Assembly: GCA_964017045.1 (NCBI GenBank)
Contig: OZ024799.1
Location: 34,539,736-34,603,735 of the forward strand
Direction of reading: 5' to 3'
Source of the DNA: Omphiscola glabra
Taxonomy: Eukaryota; Mollusca; Gastropoda; Lymnaeidae
DNA length: 64,000 nucleotides
Shown here: positions 55,061 to 64,000 of the stretch, piece by piece
Position numbering within the stretch: the first letter of the stretch is position 1
Layout of the letters: the number at the start of each line of letters is the position of its first letter
The notes under the pieces: generated by a model
Told to the model about the DNA's origin: nothing
The model's database searches: none
What the model saw: the letters and a program-made list of their open reading frames with translations, nothing else
Made by a program: the position numbers and the translations under genes

Positions 55061-56005
55061 CATATTACTAATAGCTTGGAGATGTATTATTGAGAACAAA
55101 AAAGGTCTTTTTAATATTTTCTGTTATCTTATAAAACAAACCTGATATGAGCAGACTGTAAACTATTTATCAGAACATTTAATACGATGTAGAGGATTTG
55201 AAACGCAGGCTGTTTTGTTGCCAACGGGAATATCCCCATGCTATTTCCATCTCCCGCATCGAGTCATCCATCTCCAGCTCGCGCTCAGCATAAGCTCCTT
55301 CTAAACAAGTTCCAGTCCCTAACAGTTTATCAGGATGGTGATATTATCAGTATCAACACCATGCTGTTAGTGTATCCTTCATGGTAGTACTAGATGTTAC
55401 TTGTTATCCGAATATTTAAAAATAAAAAATAATTTTTTTTTTTAAAAATACAGAATTCGATAACACATTAAAAAAAAATCATTAACAAGTCATCAGTTAA
55501 CTAGAATATAGTCAGGGCTAATGTCTAGTTATGGAGCCATGGCGTCATTTGCGTGTTTTGTTATGTTACTGATGACTTTAGGGTTCAGGTTAGGTTTAGG
55601 GATAGATTTAGGGTTCAGGTTAGGGTGAGGGATAGATTTAGGGTTCAGGTTAGGGTGAGGGATACATTTAGGAAGTTTATTCATTATTTTTAAACGTTTT
55701 ATTCTTAATTTTACGGGTGGTGTCAACCAAGATGGCGGCCATGGTAAAAAACGCGGACCCATCTCTCGAAATTTACCATAGTCAGCTGCCGTTGACTTCG
55801 ACATTTAAAGAAAAAAAGAAGAAAAAAAACTAGTCATCTGGGGTGGACCACCCCACTCACCCCCCCCCCCCCAACCTTTCTTCCTACATCCTTGACCATA
55901 AGTAACCCATTTTGTTGTAGGAATCTACACCAAAATACATTTAAACAAAACCGAAATCTTTCATAAGATTTTTTCTTTAAAAATAATTAAATGAAATGAG
56001 GAATG
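55061..56005. other. no gene; short repeat at 55,585-55,670
   Basis: Holds a three-unit array of about 36 bp (GGGTTCAGGTTAGGGTGAGG), telomere-like only in composition, and a C-run at 55,860. No coding feature. Confidence 0.45.
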
Positions 56006-56009
56006 GAGA

Positions 56010-56063
56010 AGAATAGTGTACATGTCGTCTGTGGCGCCCCAACGGTCGAAGGACTACGGGACC

Positions 56064-56115
<52 letters not shown>
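56010..56115 (+). repeat. retroelement 3' tail ending in (GAT)n
   Basis: GTCTGTGGCGCCCCAACGGT, then GAAGGACTACGGGACCTGAT, runs directly into about 17 GAT repeats. Such a tail is typical of a non-LTR element or SINE 3' end that terminates in a TGA-type microsatellite. Confidence 0.6.
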
Positions 56116-56118
<3 letters not shown>

Positions 56119-56129
56119 ATGAAATAAAG

Positions 56130-56700
56130 GTATCTCTCAACATGACAAACTCTCCATAAAGGTATCTCTCAACATGACAAACTCTCCATAAAGGTATCTC
56201 TCAACATGACAAACTCTCCATAAAGATATCTCTCAACATGACAAACTCTCCATAAAGATATCTCTCAACATGACAAACTCTCCATAAAGGTATCTCTCAA
56301 CATGACAAACTCTCCATAAAGGTATCTCTCAACACGACAAACTCTCCACAAAGGTATCTCTCAACATGACAAACTCCCCATAAAGGTATCTCTCAACATG
56401 ACAAACTCTCCACAAAGGTATCTCTCAACATGACAAACTCTCCACAAAGGTATCTCTCAACATGACAAACTCCCCATAAAGGTATCTCTCAACACGACAA
56501 ACTCTCCACAAAGGTATCTCTCAACATGACAAACTCCCCATAAAGGTATCTCTCAACATGACAAACTCTCCACAAAGGTATCTTTCAACATGACAAACTC
56601 TCCACAAAGGTATCTCTCAACATGACAAACTCTCCATAAAGGTATCTCTCAACATGACAAACTCTCCACAAAGGTATCTCTCAACATGACAAACTCCCCG
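56130..56700. repeat. 32-bp minisatellite, about 18 copies
   Basis: Unit containing GGTATCTCTCAACATGACAA. CATAAA and CACAAA subtypes are interspersed. Confidence 0.95.
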
Positions 56701-56767
56701 AGCCGATGATAAAATATAATCATTCAGCTTTAGCGATACCAAGTTGGTTCTACTGTTGGTCTTGTGT

Positions 56768-56865
56768 AAGGTTGGGGCCGGCCCTGTGTAAGGTTGGGGC
56801 CGGCCCTGTGTAAGGTTGGGGCCGGCCCTGTGTAAGGTTGGGGCCGGCCCTGTGTAAGTTCGTTT
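56768..56865. repeat. 22-23 bp GC-rich minisatellite, 4-5 copies
   Basis: Unit GTTGGGGCCGGCCCTGTGTA. The unit contains GGGGCCGGCCC, a near-palindrome. Confidence 0.93.
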
Positions 56866-56869
56866 TCTT

Positions 56870-57690
56870 TTTAATACGACGGTGCTGGAGCGGTCCATGG
56901 CGACAGCTGTGTGATAGGGATTCATTTGCAGAGCATAACAATTGATCAGCTCCATATCTAAGGCTCTTATATACTCAATCATCTTGACCTGTACACAATT
57001 TATCACTAGCAACAACAAAACAAAAAATAGTAAAAAAAAATTTAAAAAATGAAAACTGCGTCGCCTATAAGCATAAAATGAAACCAATATGCGTGATTAT
57101 TGGAATATATATATATTTTTTAAATTTATAAATTATCCTTTAACAAGTCACGTGGAACGGGTAAATAGTTTCGTAGTACATGTTGTTGTGCGACGATCAT
57201 ATGAGGAGTCCAAATGCAAACCCTGCTAAGTCACTTTTTAATTGTCAATCTACAGTATTTTGTGCATTTAATGATAAAAAAGCTTTATGTAAGTCTAAAA
57301 TTCACCATTGAAAAATATATAAATGCTATATTCGCTATATAAATTAATTTACAAAAACTAAATTTTCTCTGAATCAAAAAGACGTTACTTAGCCGGGTTT
57401 GCAATAGGATTCCTCAATATATTAGTTTATCGTTGTACTATGAACTTTGAACTTTGAACTTTGTTGATATAGAAATTCGCCGAGTTCCTTTTTTTAAAAA
57501 AACTTTTATTTTGACTTACGATTAAAAATTTCGCCAGTCACAAGTAAGTCCTATTCAACCTGAAATTGTGTTTATAGTTATGTGTTTAATGGGCCTTGGG
57601 GCTCATACTACAAACCAGATAATTGTCAAGTAATAGGACATTTATTTTGTGGTGTAAGACAAACGCCAGGATTTTCTATCAGGATACTAT
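56870..57690. other. no gene recognised
   Basis: AT-rich. Contains the short triplicate TGAACTTTGAACTTTGAACT near 57,441. Confidence 0.45.
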
Positions 57691-57699
57691 CGCATAAAC

Positions 57700-58105
57700 C
57701 CGTATCAAACCTTAGAGAAGTTACGAGTTGGGATAAAATAACGTACCAAACATTAGAGAAGTTAGGACTTGGGATAAAATAACTTACCAAACATTAGAGA
57801 AGTTAGGAGTTGGGGTAAAATAACGTACCAAACATTCGAGAAGTCAGGTGTTGGGATAAAATAACGTACCAAGACTTAGAGAAGTTAGGACTTGGGATAA
57901 AATAACGTACCAAACCTTAGAGAAGTTAGGAGTTGGGATAAAATAACGTACCAAACATTAGAGAAGTTAGGAGTTGGGATAAAATAACTTACCAAACATT
58001 AGAGAAGTTAGGAGTTGGGATACAATAACTTACCAAACATTCGAGAAGTTAGGAGTTGGGATACAATAACTTACCAAACATTCGAGAAGTTAGTAGCTGG
58101 GGTAA
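57700..58105. repeat. about 41-bp minisatellite, 10 copies
   Basis: Unit containing GAGAAGTTAGGAGTTGGGAT, with ACGTACC and ACTTACC subtypes. Confidence 0.93.
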
Positions 58106-58309
58106 CAGCACAACATCGGCGATCAATAATTAGGTTATTTACCAAGACATAGAAGACACCCCTCCCCCTGAAACCCCTCTTGACCTATCCTTGTTCTAAT
58201 TCTTATTGATTTGTATCACGTGATCTGGTCAGTAACTTTAAAAACTCTTTTAGTTGTATATAAATCTAGTTTGACCATTGACAAGGACTTGAAATCATGG
58301 TTTTGAAAA

Positions 58310-58570
58310 ATCCAGCTCACCAGCTCACCAACTCACCAGCTCACCAACTCACCAGCTCACCAACTCACCAATCACCAGCTCACCAGCTCACCAATTCACC
58401 AGCTCACCAACTCACCAGCTCACCAATCAACAGCTCACCAACTCACCAACTCACCAGCTCACCAATTCACCAGCTCACCAACTCACCAACTCACCAATCA
58501 CCAGCTCACCATCTCACCAGCTCACCAATCACCAACTCACCAGCTTACCAACTCACCAGCTCACACGCCC
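58310..58570. repeat. CTCACCAA / CTCACCAG short-unit array
   Basis: Irregular 8-10 bp units CAGCTCACCAACTCACC. The open frame over it is an artefact. Confidence 0.95.
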
Positions 58571-59400
58571 TCAACACAGTGCGTCGTAAAAACAGGGCAG
58601 ACGACAAATTGAGAGAAAAAATAAATAGATTCCGAACTGTCGTTTTAAATATTGTGTTTATATTTGGGAGAGACTATTTACTTAAAATTAATACATTATC
58701 TTTTTTTTTAATGCAGTGTGGCCCCCCCCCCCCCCCCCCCCCACTCTGACATTAACAGTGACAGAGGATAAGCCACGGTTTAATGGCCAACAGATTACAC
58801 ATGCCTGAAACACGAAATCAAAATCAATGAAAACATTTCTCAGTGTATTGAAGTTTAGCCGACACCGCATGTTCAATTACAACAGTTGGGATCTGACTGA
58901 CTCAATGGCCGACAAGGCGTTTCAGGATTAATTTTTAAAGAACAAAATATACGAGAGAAACACATCACTTCCCAAGTGGGGCGTCCAGTGTTAAGTGTAA
59001 GAATCGCTCAAGCTTAAAAACCAGGGTATGGAAAGTGAAAATTTTTTTGTTAAGGTTACCAAATGGGAATTAGATATGCAGATATGTTATCGATTTAGAG
59101 TTAAGTACAAACGAAGAATATGGAATATGGCTGAAATCAAGACACGCAAACAACACCAACAATGGTTGCTATGATCGAATGTGTTACAGGTTGTGTATCT
59201 CCAGATTTATGCCCCAAAACAGGAAGTAGCGATCACAAATATATTAAAAACATAGTCAATGCATGATTATCTAAGGCCATAATACTCTTATATTTAACAA
59301 AAATCAAACAAAGAAATATCTTACCATAAAATTAGATATACGAAACAAAAAAAATCTCTTCCAGTATCTTGTAAACGGTTATACAAGATATATATCAGGG
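58571..59400. other. no gene recognised
   Basis: Contains a long C-run (58,723-58,742). Otherwise AT-rich and featureless. Confidence 0.45.
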
Positions 59401-59402
59401 GA

Positions 59403-59702
59403 ATGATACAGCAGCGTTTTTTTTACTCACATCTTTCCGATGATGTAGCCAAGTTGAGCTCACACAGTGAGACACCGAGACAGAATATCCTTGCAGAAGA
59501 GGCAGCTAAAGGAAAGCCAGCCGTGTGCCGTGCGCCACACGCGCGCACAACTACGTGTTGCCAGGCCACGGAAACATCAGTCGACGACGGCAACAAAATA
59601 TCGATCAATGACCACGGCAGGGTGAAGCACAGTGCTCACGATACGGTGATACACCACGGCTCTTCTGTTAAACCGCGTGTCAACAACTCAGGTAACGTTT
59701 GA
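59403..59702 (+). CDS. possible coding exon, function unknown
   Basis: A 99-codon open frame in a locally GC-richer patch. It reads LSSHSETPRQNILAEEAAKG and on through a His/Asp/Ser-rich stretch, and CAACTCAG/gtaacg near 59,692 looks like a donor. No domain, signal peptide or membrane segment is visible and no partner exon was found. It could be an exon of a gene continuing beyond the window or a chance frame. Confidence 0.22.
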   Translation: MIQQRFFYSHLSDDVAKLSSHSETPRQNILAEEAAKGKPAVCRAPHARTTTCCQATETSVDDGNKISINDHGRVKHSAHDTVIHHGSSVKPRVNNSGNV

Positions 59703-59934
59703 ACAACAACAAAAACACACAAAATTAGATTCAGATTTAAGGTCGTGTGCTGTGTGTCCCCACCCCCCTGTTTAGCTATTAATTATTTTATTACTATTAT
59801 AGAAACTTCTGAAGTGTACAAGTGTCTCAGCTTATATTATTATAAATACACATAACACAACAACAACTAATCAGACCAGTTGTAAGATGCGCAAGTGAAA
59901 CTTGGAATATAAAACAAAAATGACTGAAAACCTA

Positions 59935-60330
59935 TTCATTAAACACATGGGAGAGAAAAGTTCTCCAGATAATATATAGACCAACAGAGGATGAATATGG
60001 ATGGAGAATACGAACCAACCAGAATTGTATAGTCTATATCAGGATCCCACGATAGTAGAGGAAATAAATAAGAGCAGGTTACGCTGGGCAGGACACTTGG
60101 AGAGAAGGCCAAAGGACAGAGGAGTGAAGAGGGTGCATCACCAAAACCTCAGAGGAAAACGACTCAAAGGCAGACCTAGGCTTAGGTGGATGGATGATGT
60201 TGAGAGGGATCTACAGCAGCTGGGAATTCAAGCATGGAAAAGAAAAGCATCAGTTAGGTCTGAATGAAAGGATGTGGTGAGGCAGGCCAAAGCCCTACAT
60301 AGACTGTAGTGCAACAGGGGTGGATGTATA
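59935..60330 (+). pseudogene. RTE-type LINE C-terminus
   Basis: The plus strand reads ERKVLQIIYRPTEDEYGWRI, then (after a frame change) RTNQ-ELYSLYQDPTIVEEI, SRLRWAGHLERRPKDRGVKR, RGKRLKGRPRLRWMDDVERD and LQQLGIQAWKRKAS. This is the canonical tail of RTE-type endonuclease/reverse transcriptases. It is a better-preserved relative of the sequence at 45262-45970. 5'-truncated and inactive. Confidence 0.82.
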
Positions 60331-60933
60331 ACACAACAACCCAACTATTTATATCCTAATACCTCCTCAATTATAAGTTTTTTTTTGGACGGCGCTAATG
60401 ACCCATTGAATGACTTTTGATATAGGGGCGTTGAGATGACAATCTCATTTTGCACATGAGTTGGGATTGAAGATTTTTGATTTTCTGCAACATGCACAAC
60501 AACCAAAAATGAAATCCGTTTATTTACATTTGCCTATCATGCTTCACGGTCGAAGTTAAGATAAAATTTAAGACTTCCTTATAAGTAGATTTCAGCTGGT
60601 GCAGGGAATCATCAGATATTATCTATTCTTAAATACAATTTACAATTCAAACCCCGGACGTGCGAAAAAGGGGGTGGGGTGGGGGTGAAGAAATCACCGG
60701 CCACGGGCGCCATATTTACAGAGCGCCAAAATCATAATTTTTCATGCAAAATATATGTATTGAAATACATGTATACTTTTTTTTTGGAAAGAAGGCGTCA
60801 CAATTCAGGCGCCGCTTATAATTACCAGGGCTCTGATTCGACGAGCAGATACATGTATACACTTTGAGGACCAGTTATATAGTTCAACTACCTTAAGGAC
60901 ATCATTACCTTTATGACATAAAAGCCTTTATAA
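60331..60933. other. no gene recognised
   Basis: Contains GGGCGCC...GGCGCC blocks (60,704-60,815) that may be the remains of a MITE like that at 32171-32328. Confidence 0.4.
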
Positions 60934-61021
60934 CAGCGGTTCTCAACCTGTGGGTCACGACACCTTTGGGGGTCGAACGACCATTTCCCAGGGGTCGCCT
61001 TGGGAAGGTTGAGACCCACTG
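60934..61021. mobile_element. SPIN-like hAT element, minimal 88-bp copy
   Basis: The left end CAGCGGTTCTCAACCTGTGG continues through CCTTTGGGGGTCGAACGACC. The right end GGGAAGGTTGAGACCCACTG follows directly, the middle being deleted. A perfect 8-bp target duplication, CTTTATAA, lies at 60926-60933 and 61022-61029. It is the same family as 44964-45160 and is essentially just the two termini. Confidence 0.87.
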
Positions 61022-61178
61022 CTTTATAACATTAATACCGTGACGACGTCACTACCTTTATGACATCATTATCCTTAAGACATCGATGTCATGACCAGAT
61101 GACTACCATGACGACTGTTGCCTCAAAGCACTGAATATATGGTCACATACCATAACGACAATTGCCTCCAAGCACTGA

Positions 61179-61260
61179 ATATTATTATTATTATAAGAAT
61201 TTTTTTATAGCGTAGTACCACAACCTAGGGCTGGGCTCACCACGCTGTACATACAATTTA
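61179..61260 (-). mobile_element. CR1/L2-type LINE, 3' end only
   Basis: (ATT)n followed by TATAGCGTAGTACCACAACC and GGGCTGGGCTCACCACGCTG matches the 3' end of the LINEs at 28925 and 13848. An extreme 5' truncation. Confidence 0.75.
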
Positions 61261-61655
61261 AAAAACGTTATCATGAACTTAAATAAGATGACTTAGATAA
61301 TCATGCATTGATTTGTTTCGTGTCACGGGCAGCGGACGCAGCAGCAGCGGGACACGACAACAGTTGGTAATGCGATAGCGGTACACAGCAATCTTTATTT
61401 TTAAATTTAAATATATGGTCATTTAAACATGACAACGTTATTTTGAGGCAAAAGTTTAATTTATCAGCCAAATGTTTCAATATCAGCCAAAAGGTTCAAT
61501 ATCAGCCAAAAGTTTCATTTATCAGCCAAATGTTGCAAATATGACAAACAGCGCGTCAACAGAAATGTCTCCGAAAATTGACAGTTAATAAGGTTGGGGG
61601 GGGGGTGTAAACTCATTACATTTATAATTCTACGACATTCCAATGTTAAACGTAA
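61261..61655. other. no gene; short ATCAGCCAAAAG repeat
   Basis: Contains four irregular copies of TTTATCAGCCAAATGTTTCA-like units at about 61,450-61,540 and a G-run at 61,596. Confidence 0.5.
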
Positions 61656-61659
61656 TTCG

Positions 61660-61865
61660 ATAGTTCTACTTCCACATAGTAATTACAAGTAATTCGATAG
61701 TTCTACTTCCACATATTAATTACAAGTAATTCGATAGTTCTACTTCCGCATAGTAATTACAAGTAATTCGATAGTTCTACTTCCACATAGTATTTACAAG
61801 TAATTCGATAGTTCTACTTCCACATATTAATTACAAGTAATTCGATAGTTCTACTTCCACATGTA
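61660..61865. repeat. 37-bp minisatellite, 5-6 copies
   Basis: Unit containing AATTCGATAGTTCTACTTCC, in exact 37-bp steps from 61,685. Confidence 0.93.
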
Positions 61866-63355
61866 AATTTCAAGTATGAAAATATATACGCCAATATTTT
61901 CTGAATATGTGTACGTGAGGTGTGCCGCGGAATTCTTGGAAAGGTGTTTACGTAAGGTGTGCCGAGGAATTCTTGGAGAGGCCTGCAACGAAAAAAAAAA
62001 AGAGCAATAACAACGTTCCAGCGCTCTGCTCTAAACAACGGGATCTGGTCGATGTAGTTGACAACCTAATCATAATAGCGGCATGATGGTCCCTCGGCGG
62101 TGACTCGCATTGTTTTACTCGGGTACATTTGTTGGCCTAGCTGACGTTTGCTGCCCAGAGGTCAGACGAGCGTGTGCATCGCACGCGTGTGGTAAGTTGT
62201 TAATTAACAGAGAGGGTCACTTCATCTGTAGAGGTCTACTGAAAGGAGAGCTGATCAGGACATTGTCATGGGGAGTGGCGTAGCTAGGGTCAGTGCCACC
62301 CGGGGAGGGCCATGATTTCTGCAGCCCCCCACTCCCCTTTCCAGAAAAAAACCCTCGTCTAATGGCCGAAAATACCGCACCCCCATATAAAGAAAAAAGT
62401 GTTGCCAGGGCCGGACCGAAACCAACACGATCCCTTCTTATCTCCCTTGTCATGGGGATCCTTTTTTTGTTCTCCTTTTCTTTCTTCGGGGAAATGCAAA
62501 TGAACAACACAATTTTATATCAGCAGGTTTTTTACCCTTCAAAAAAAAAAAAAATAGAAATCTCACAGTAAATCTAAAACTAATTCATAATATTCGGTGA
62601 AACATCATTCAAATATTTAAAGAAAAAAATCGCTTGATTCTGTAAGTAACAACATCCATCCAAACAAGTTATAGTTATTGCTCTATATCTTGAGGACTGA
62701 AATGGACTCTCAGAGATTTCGACCTGTGGTAAGGACATTTATTTAAAGAAATAGAACTCTTTATTTTAAATTCTTTTTTTTTTTATTTTTGGTCATCCTA
62801 AAAATATCTATGCTCTCAGTACTTTATGAATATCTATGCACTCAGTACCTTATAGTGACAACAAAAACAACGACAAACATGTGAACGAATAAATGACATA
62901 CGTTAAAACAAATTGATTATTGTACTTTCAAATGAGGAAAAAAAACAACTGAGTGCTTTTTCTATAATTATGTCTGAGCACGGTTTTTTTTTCTAAACCA
63001 ACGTTGGAGCACCTGTTGGCTTTGACTGCAGAGTAACTAAATATATTTGATCTACTCACAATCATTGTCAAGAAAAAATTGGTTTTCTGATCATTCATTT
63101 ACCGATTCCAAAATATTTGTATCGGAAATTAAAAAAATAATTCCTTGTTCGATATTAAAGACATGACATTTTATACGATGGAATCAATTTTTATTTCACT
63201 TAAAAGTACAATTATTTTTCCAGTTACAATTATTATTCCAGTTACTTCTCTTGAAGTCATGTTTAACTTTCGACGTAATTGATGTAAATTGTATTATGTC
63301 AATTACTTGCACAAAGTCGTGCTCATTAAATCAATGTTTAAGAAAGCAGCTACGT
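61866..63355. other. no gene; hAT-like end near 62,275
   Basis: GAGTGGCGTAGCTAGGGTCAG near 62,273 resembles the CAGTGGCGTAGC ends seen at 32,328 and 52,841, followed by a CCACCCGGGGAGGGCC-like block. The opposite end was not defined. Otherwise AT-rich without coding features. Confidence 0.4.
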
Positions 63356-63360
63356 TGGGG

Positions 63361-63512
63361 CTGGGGTCATAACTATTAGAAGTGTATTACTTAGTCATTA
63401 CGTTCCTCCTGCTGGGGTCATAACTATTAGAAGTGTATTACTTGGTCATTACGTTCCTCCTGCTGGGGTCATAACTATTAGAAGTGTATCACTTGGTCAT
63501 TACATTATTCCT
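63361..63512. repeat. 51-bp tandem repeat, 3 copies
   Basis: Unit beginning CTGGGGTCATAACTATTAGA, copies 51 bp apart (63361, 63412, 63463). Confidence 0.93.
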
Positions 63513-63639
63513 GCAAGATTCTCGTAGCTGGTATCAAGCTCAGCAAATTGATTTTAAAAATAAATAAATAAATAAATCGCGGTGGCGAAATCTATAAATA
63601 TTTGGGTTGCTTCACTTGTATTCAGGTTGTAATTTTGAA

Positions 63640-63912
63640 GCTCCATTACATCTCTATTTGCCTCCATTACATTACTTTATGCCTCCATTACATTACTTTA
63701 TGCCTCCATTACATTACTTTATGCCTCAATTACATTACTTTATGCCTCCATTACATTACTTTATGCCTCCATTACATTACTTTATGCCTCCATTACATTA
63801 CTTTATGCCTCCATTACATTACTTTATGCCTCCATTACATTACTTTATGCCTCCATTACATTAATTTATGCCTCCATTACATCCCTTTATGCCTCCATTA
63901 CATCCCTTTATG
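63640..63912. repeat. 21-bp minisatellite, about 13 copies
   Basis: Unit containing CCTCCATTACATTACTTTAT. Open frames over it (LHYITLC repeats) are artefacts of the 21-bp period. Confidence 0.95.
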
Positions 63913-64000
63913 CCTTTCATGCTTCCTCTAGTGTCTGTTTACAAATCCATGTTCCCTCTATTGCTACACACACATAGACAAATCCACATATTCACTCAAA

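Noticed and set aside
55585..55670. Telomere-like repeat (TTAGGG-containing)
   Set aside because: The TTAGGG strings occur within a longer unit of about 36 bp, only three units, and are not a TTAGGG tract.

Overview
This window looks like animal nuclear DNA, most likely from a gastropod mollusc (possibly a freshwater heterobranch snail). It is AT-rich, its genes are split by long introns, and it holds CR1/L2-type and RTE-type LINE remnants, Penelope-type hammerhead motifs, piggyBac and hAT relics, and two SPIN-like hAT elements, a family reported from the pond snail Lymnaea. No tRNA, rRNA, operon or prokaryotic feature was seen. The species assignment is inference.

Layout. (1) 2.5-15.8 kb, plus strand: six exons of the 3' part of a WNK (lysine-deficient) kinase gene. 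They carry a CCT-like domain, two RFxV motifs for SPAK/OSR1-type kinases, a long Pro/Gln/Met-rich linker and a C-terminal segment. The kinase domain lies upstream of the window. The introns hold a dead piggyBac transposase (0.3-1.2 kb), a GC-rich insertion with a 14-bp target duplication (5.3-6.0 kb), a candidate two-exon antisense microprotein gene (6.3-7.0 kb), and a hAT-like element containing a second element and a LINE fragment (11.1-14.1 kb). (2) 15.8-25.5 kb: AT-rich 3' UTR/intergenic sequence with a clean solo LTR (21,307-21,912). (3) 25.5-32.45 kb, minus strand: a complete five-exon gene for a 270-residue type I membrane protein with a signal peptide, a CUB-like ectodomain, one transmembrane helix and a cytoplasmic tail with two PPxY motifs. 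It converges on the WNK gene. One intron holds a three-layer nest: a 30-bp minisatellite split by a hAT transposon, itself split by a LINE. (4) 32.5-64 kb: no convincing gene. It is a dense field of more than twenty unrelated tandem arrays (11-82 bp units), small DNA transposons, Penelope-type pieces, RTE LINE tails and two SPIN-like insertions with perfect 8-bp target duplications. Long open frames here, including one of 449 codons at 49.8-51.2 kb, are artefacts of repeat periodicity.

The two main genes are not functionally linked in any way the sequence shows. Exon limits were set by hand from splice consensus and phase agreement, with no transcript or database evidence. Transposon family names rest on recognised motifs, ends and target duplications.
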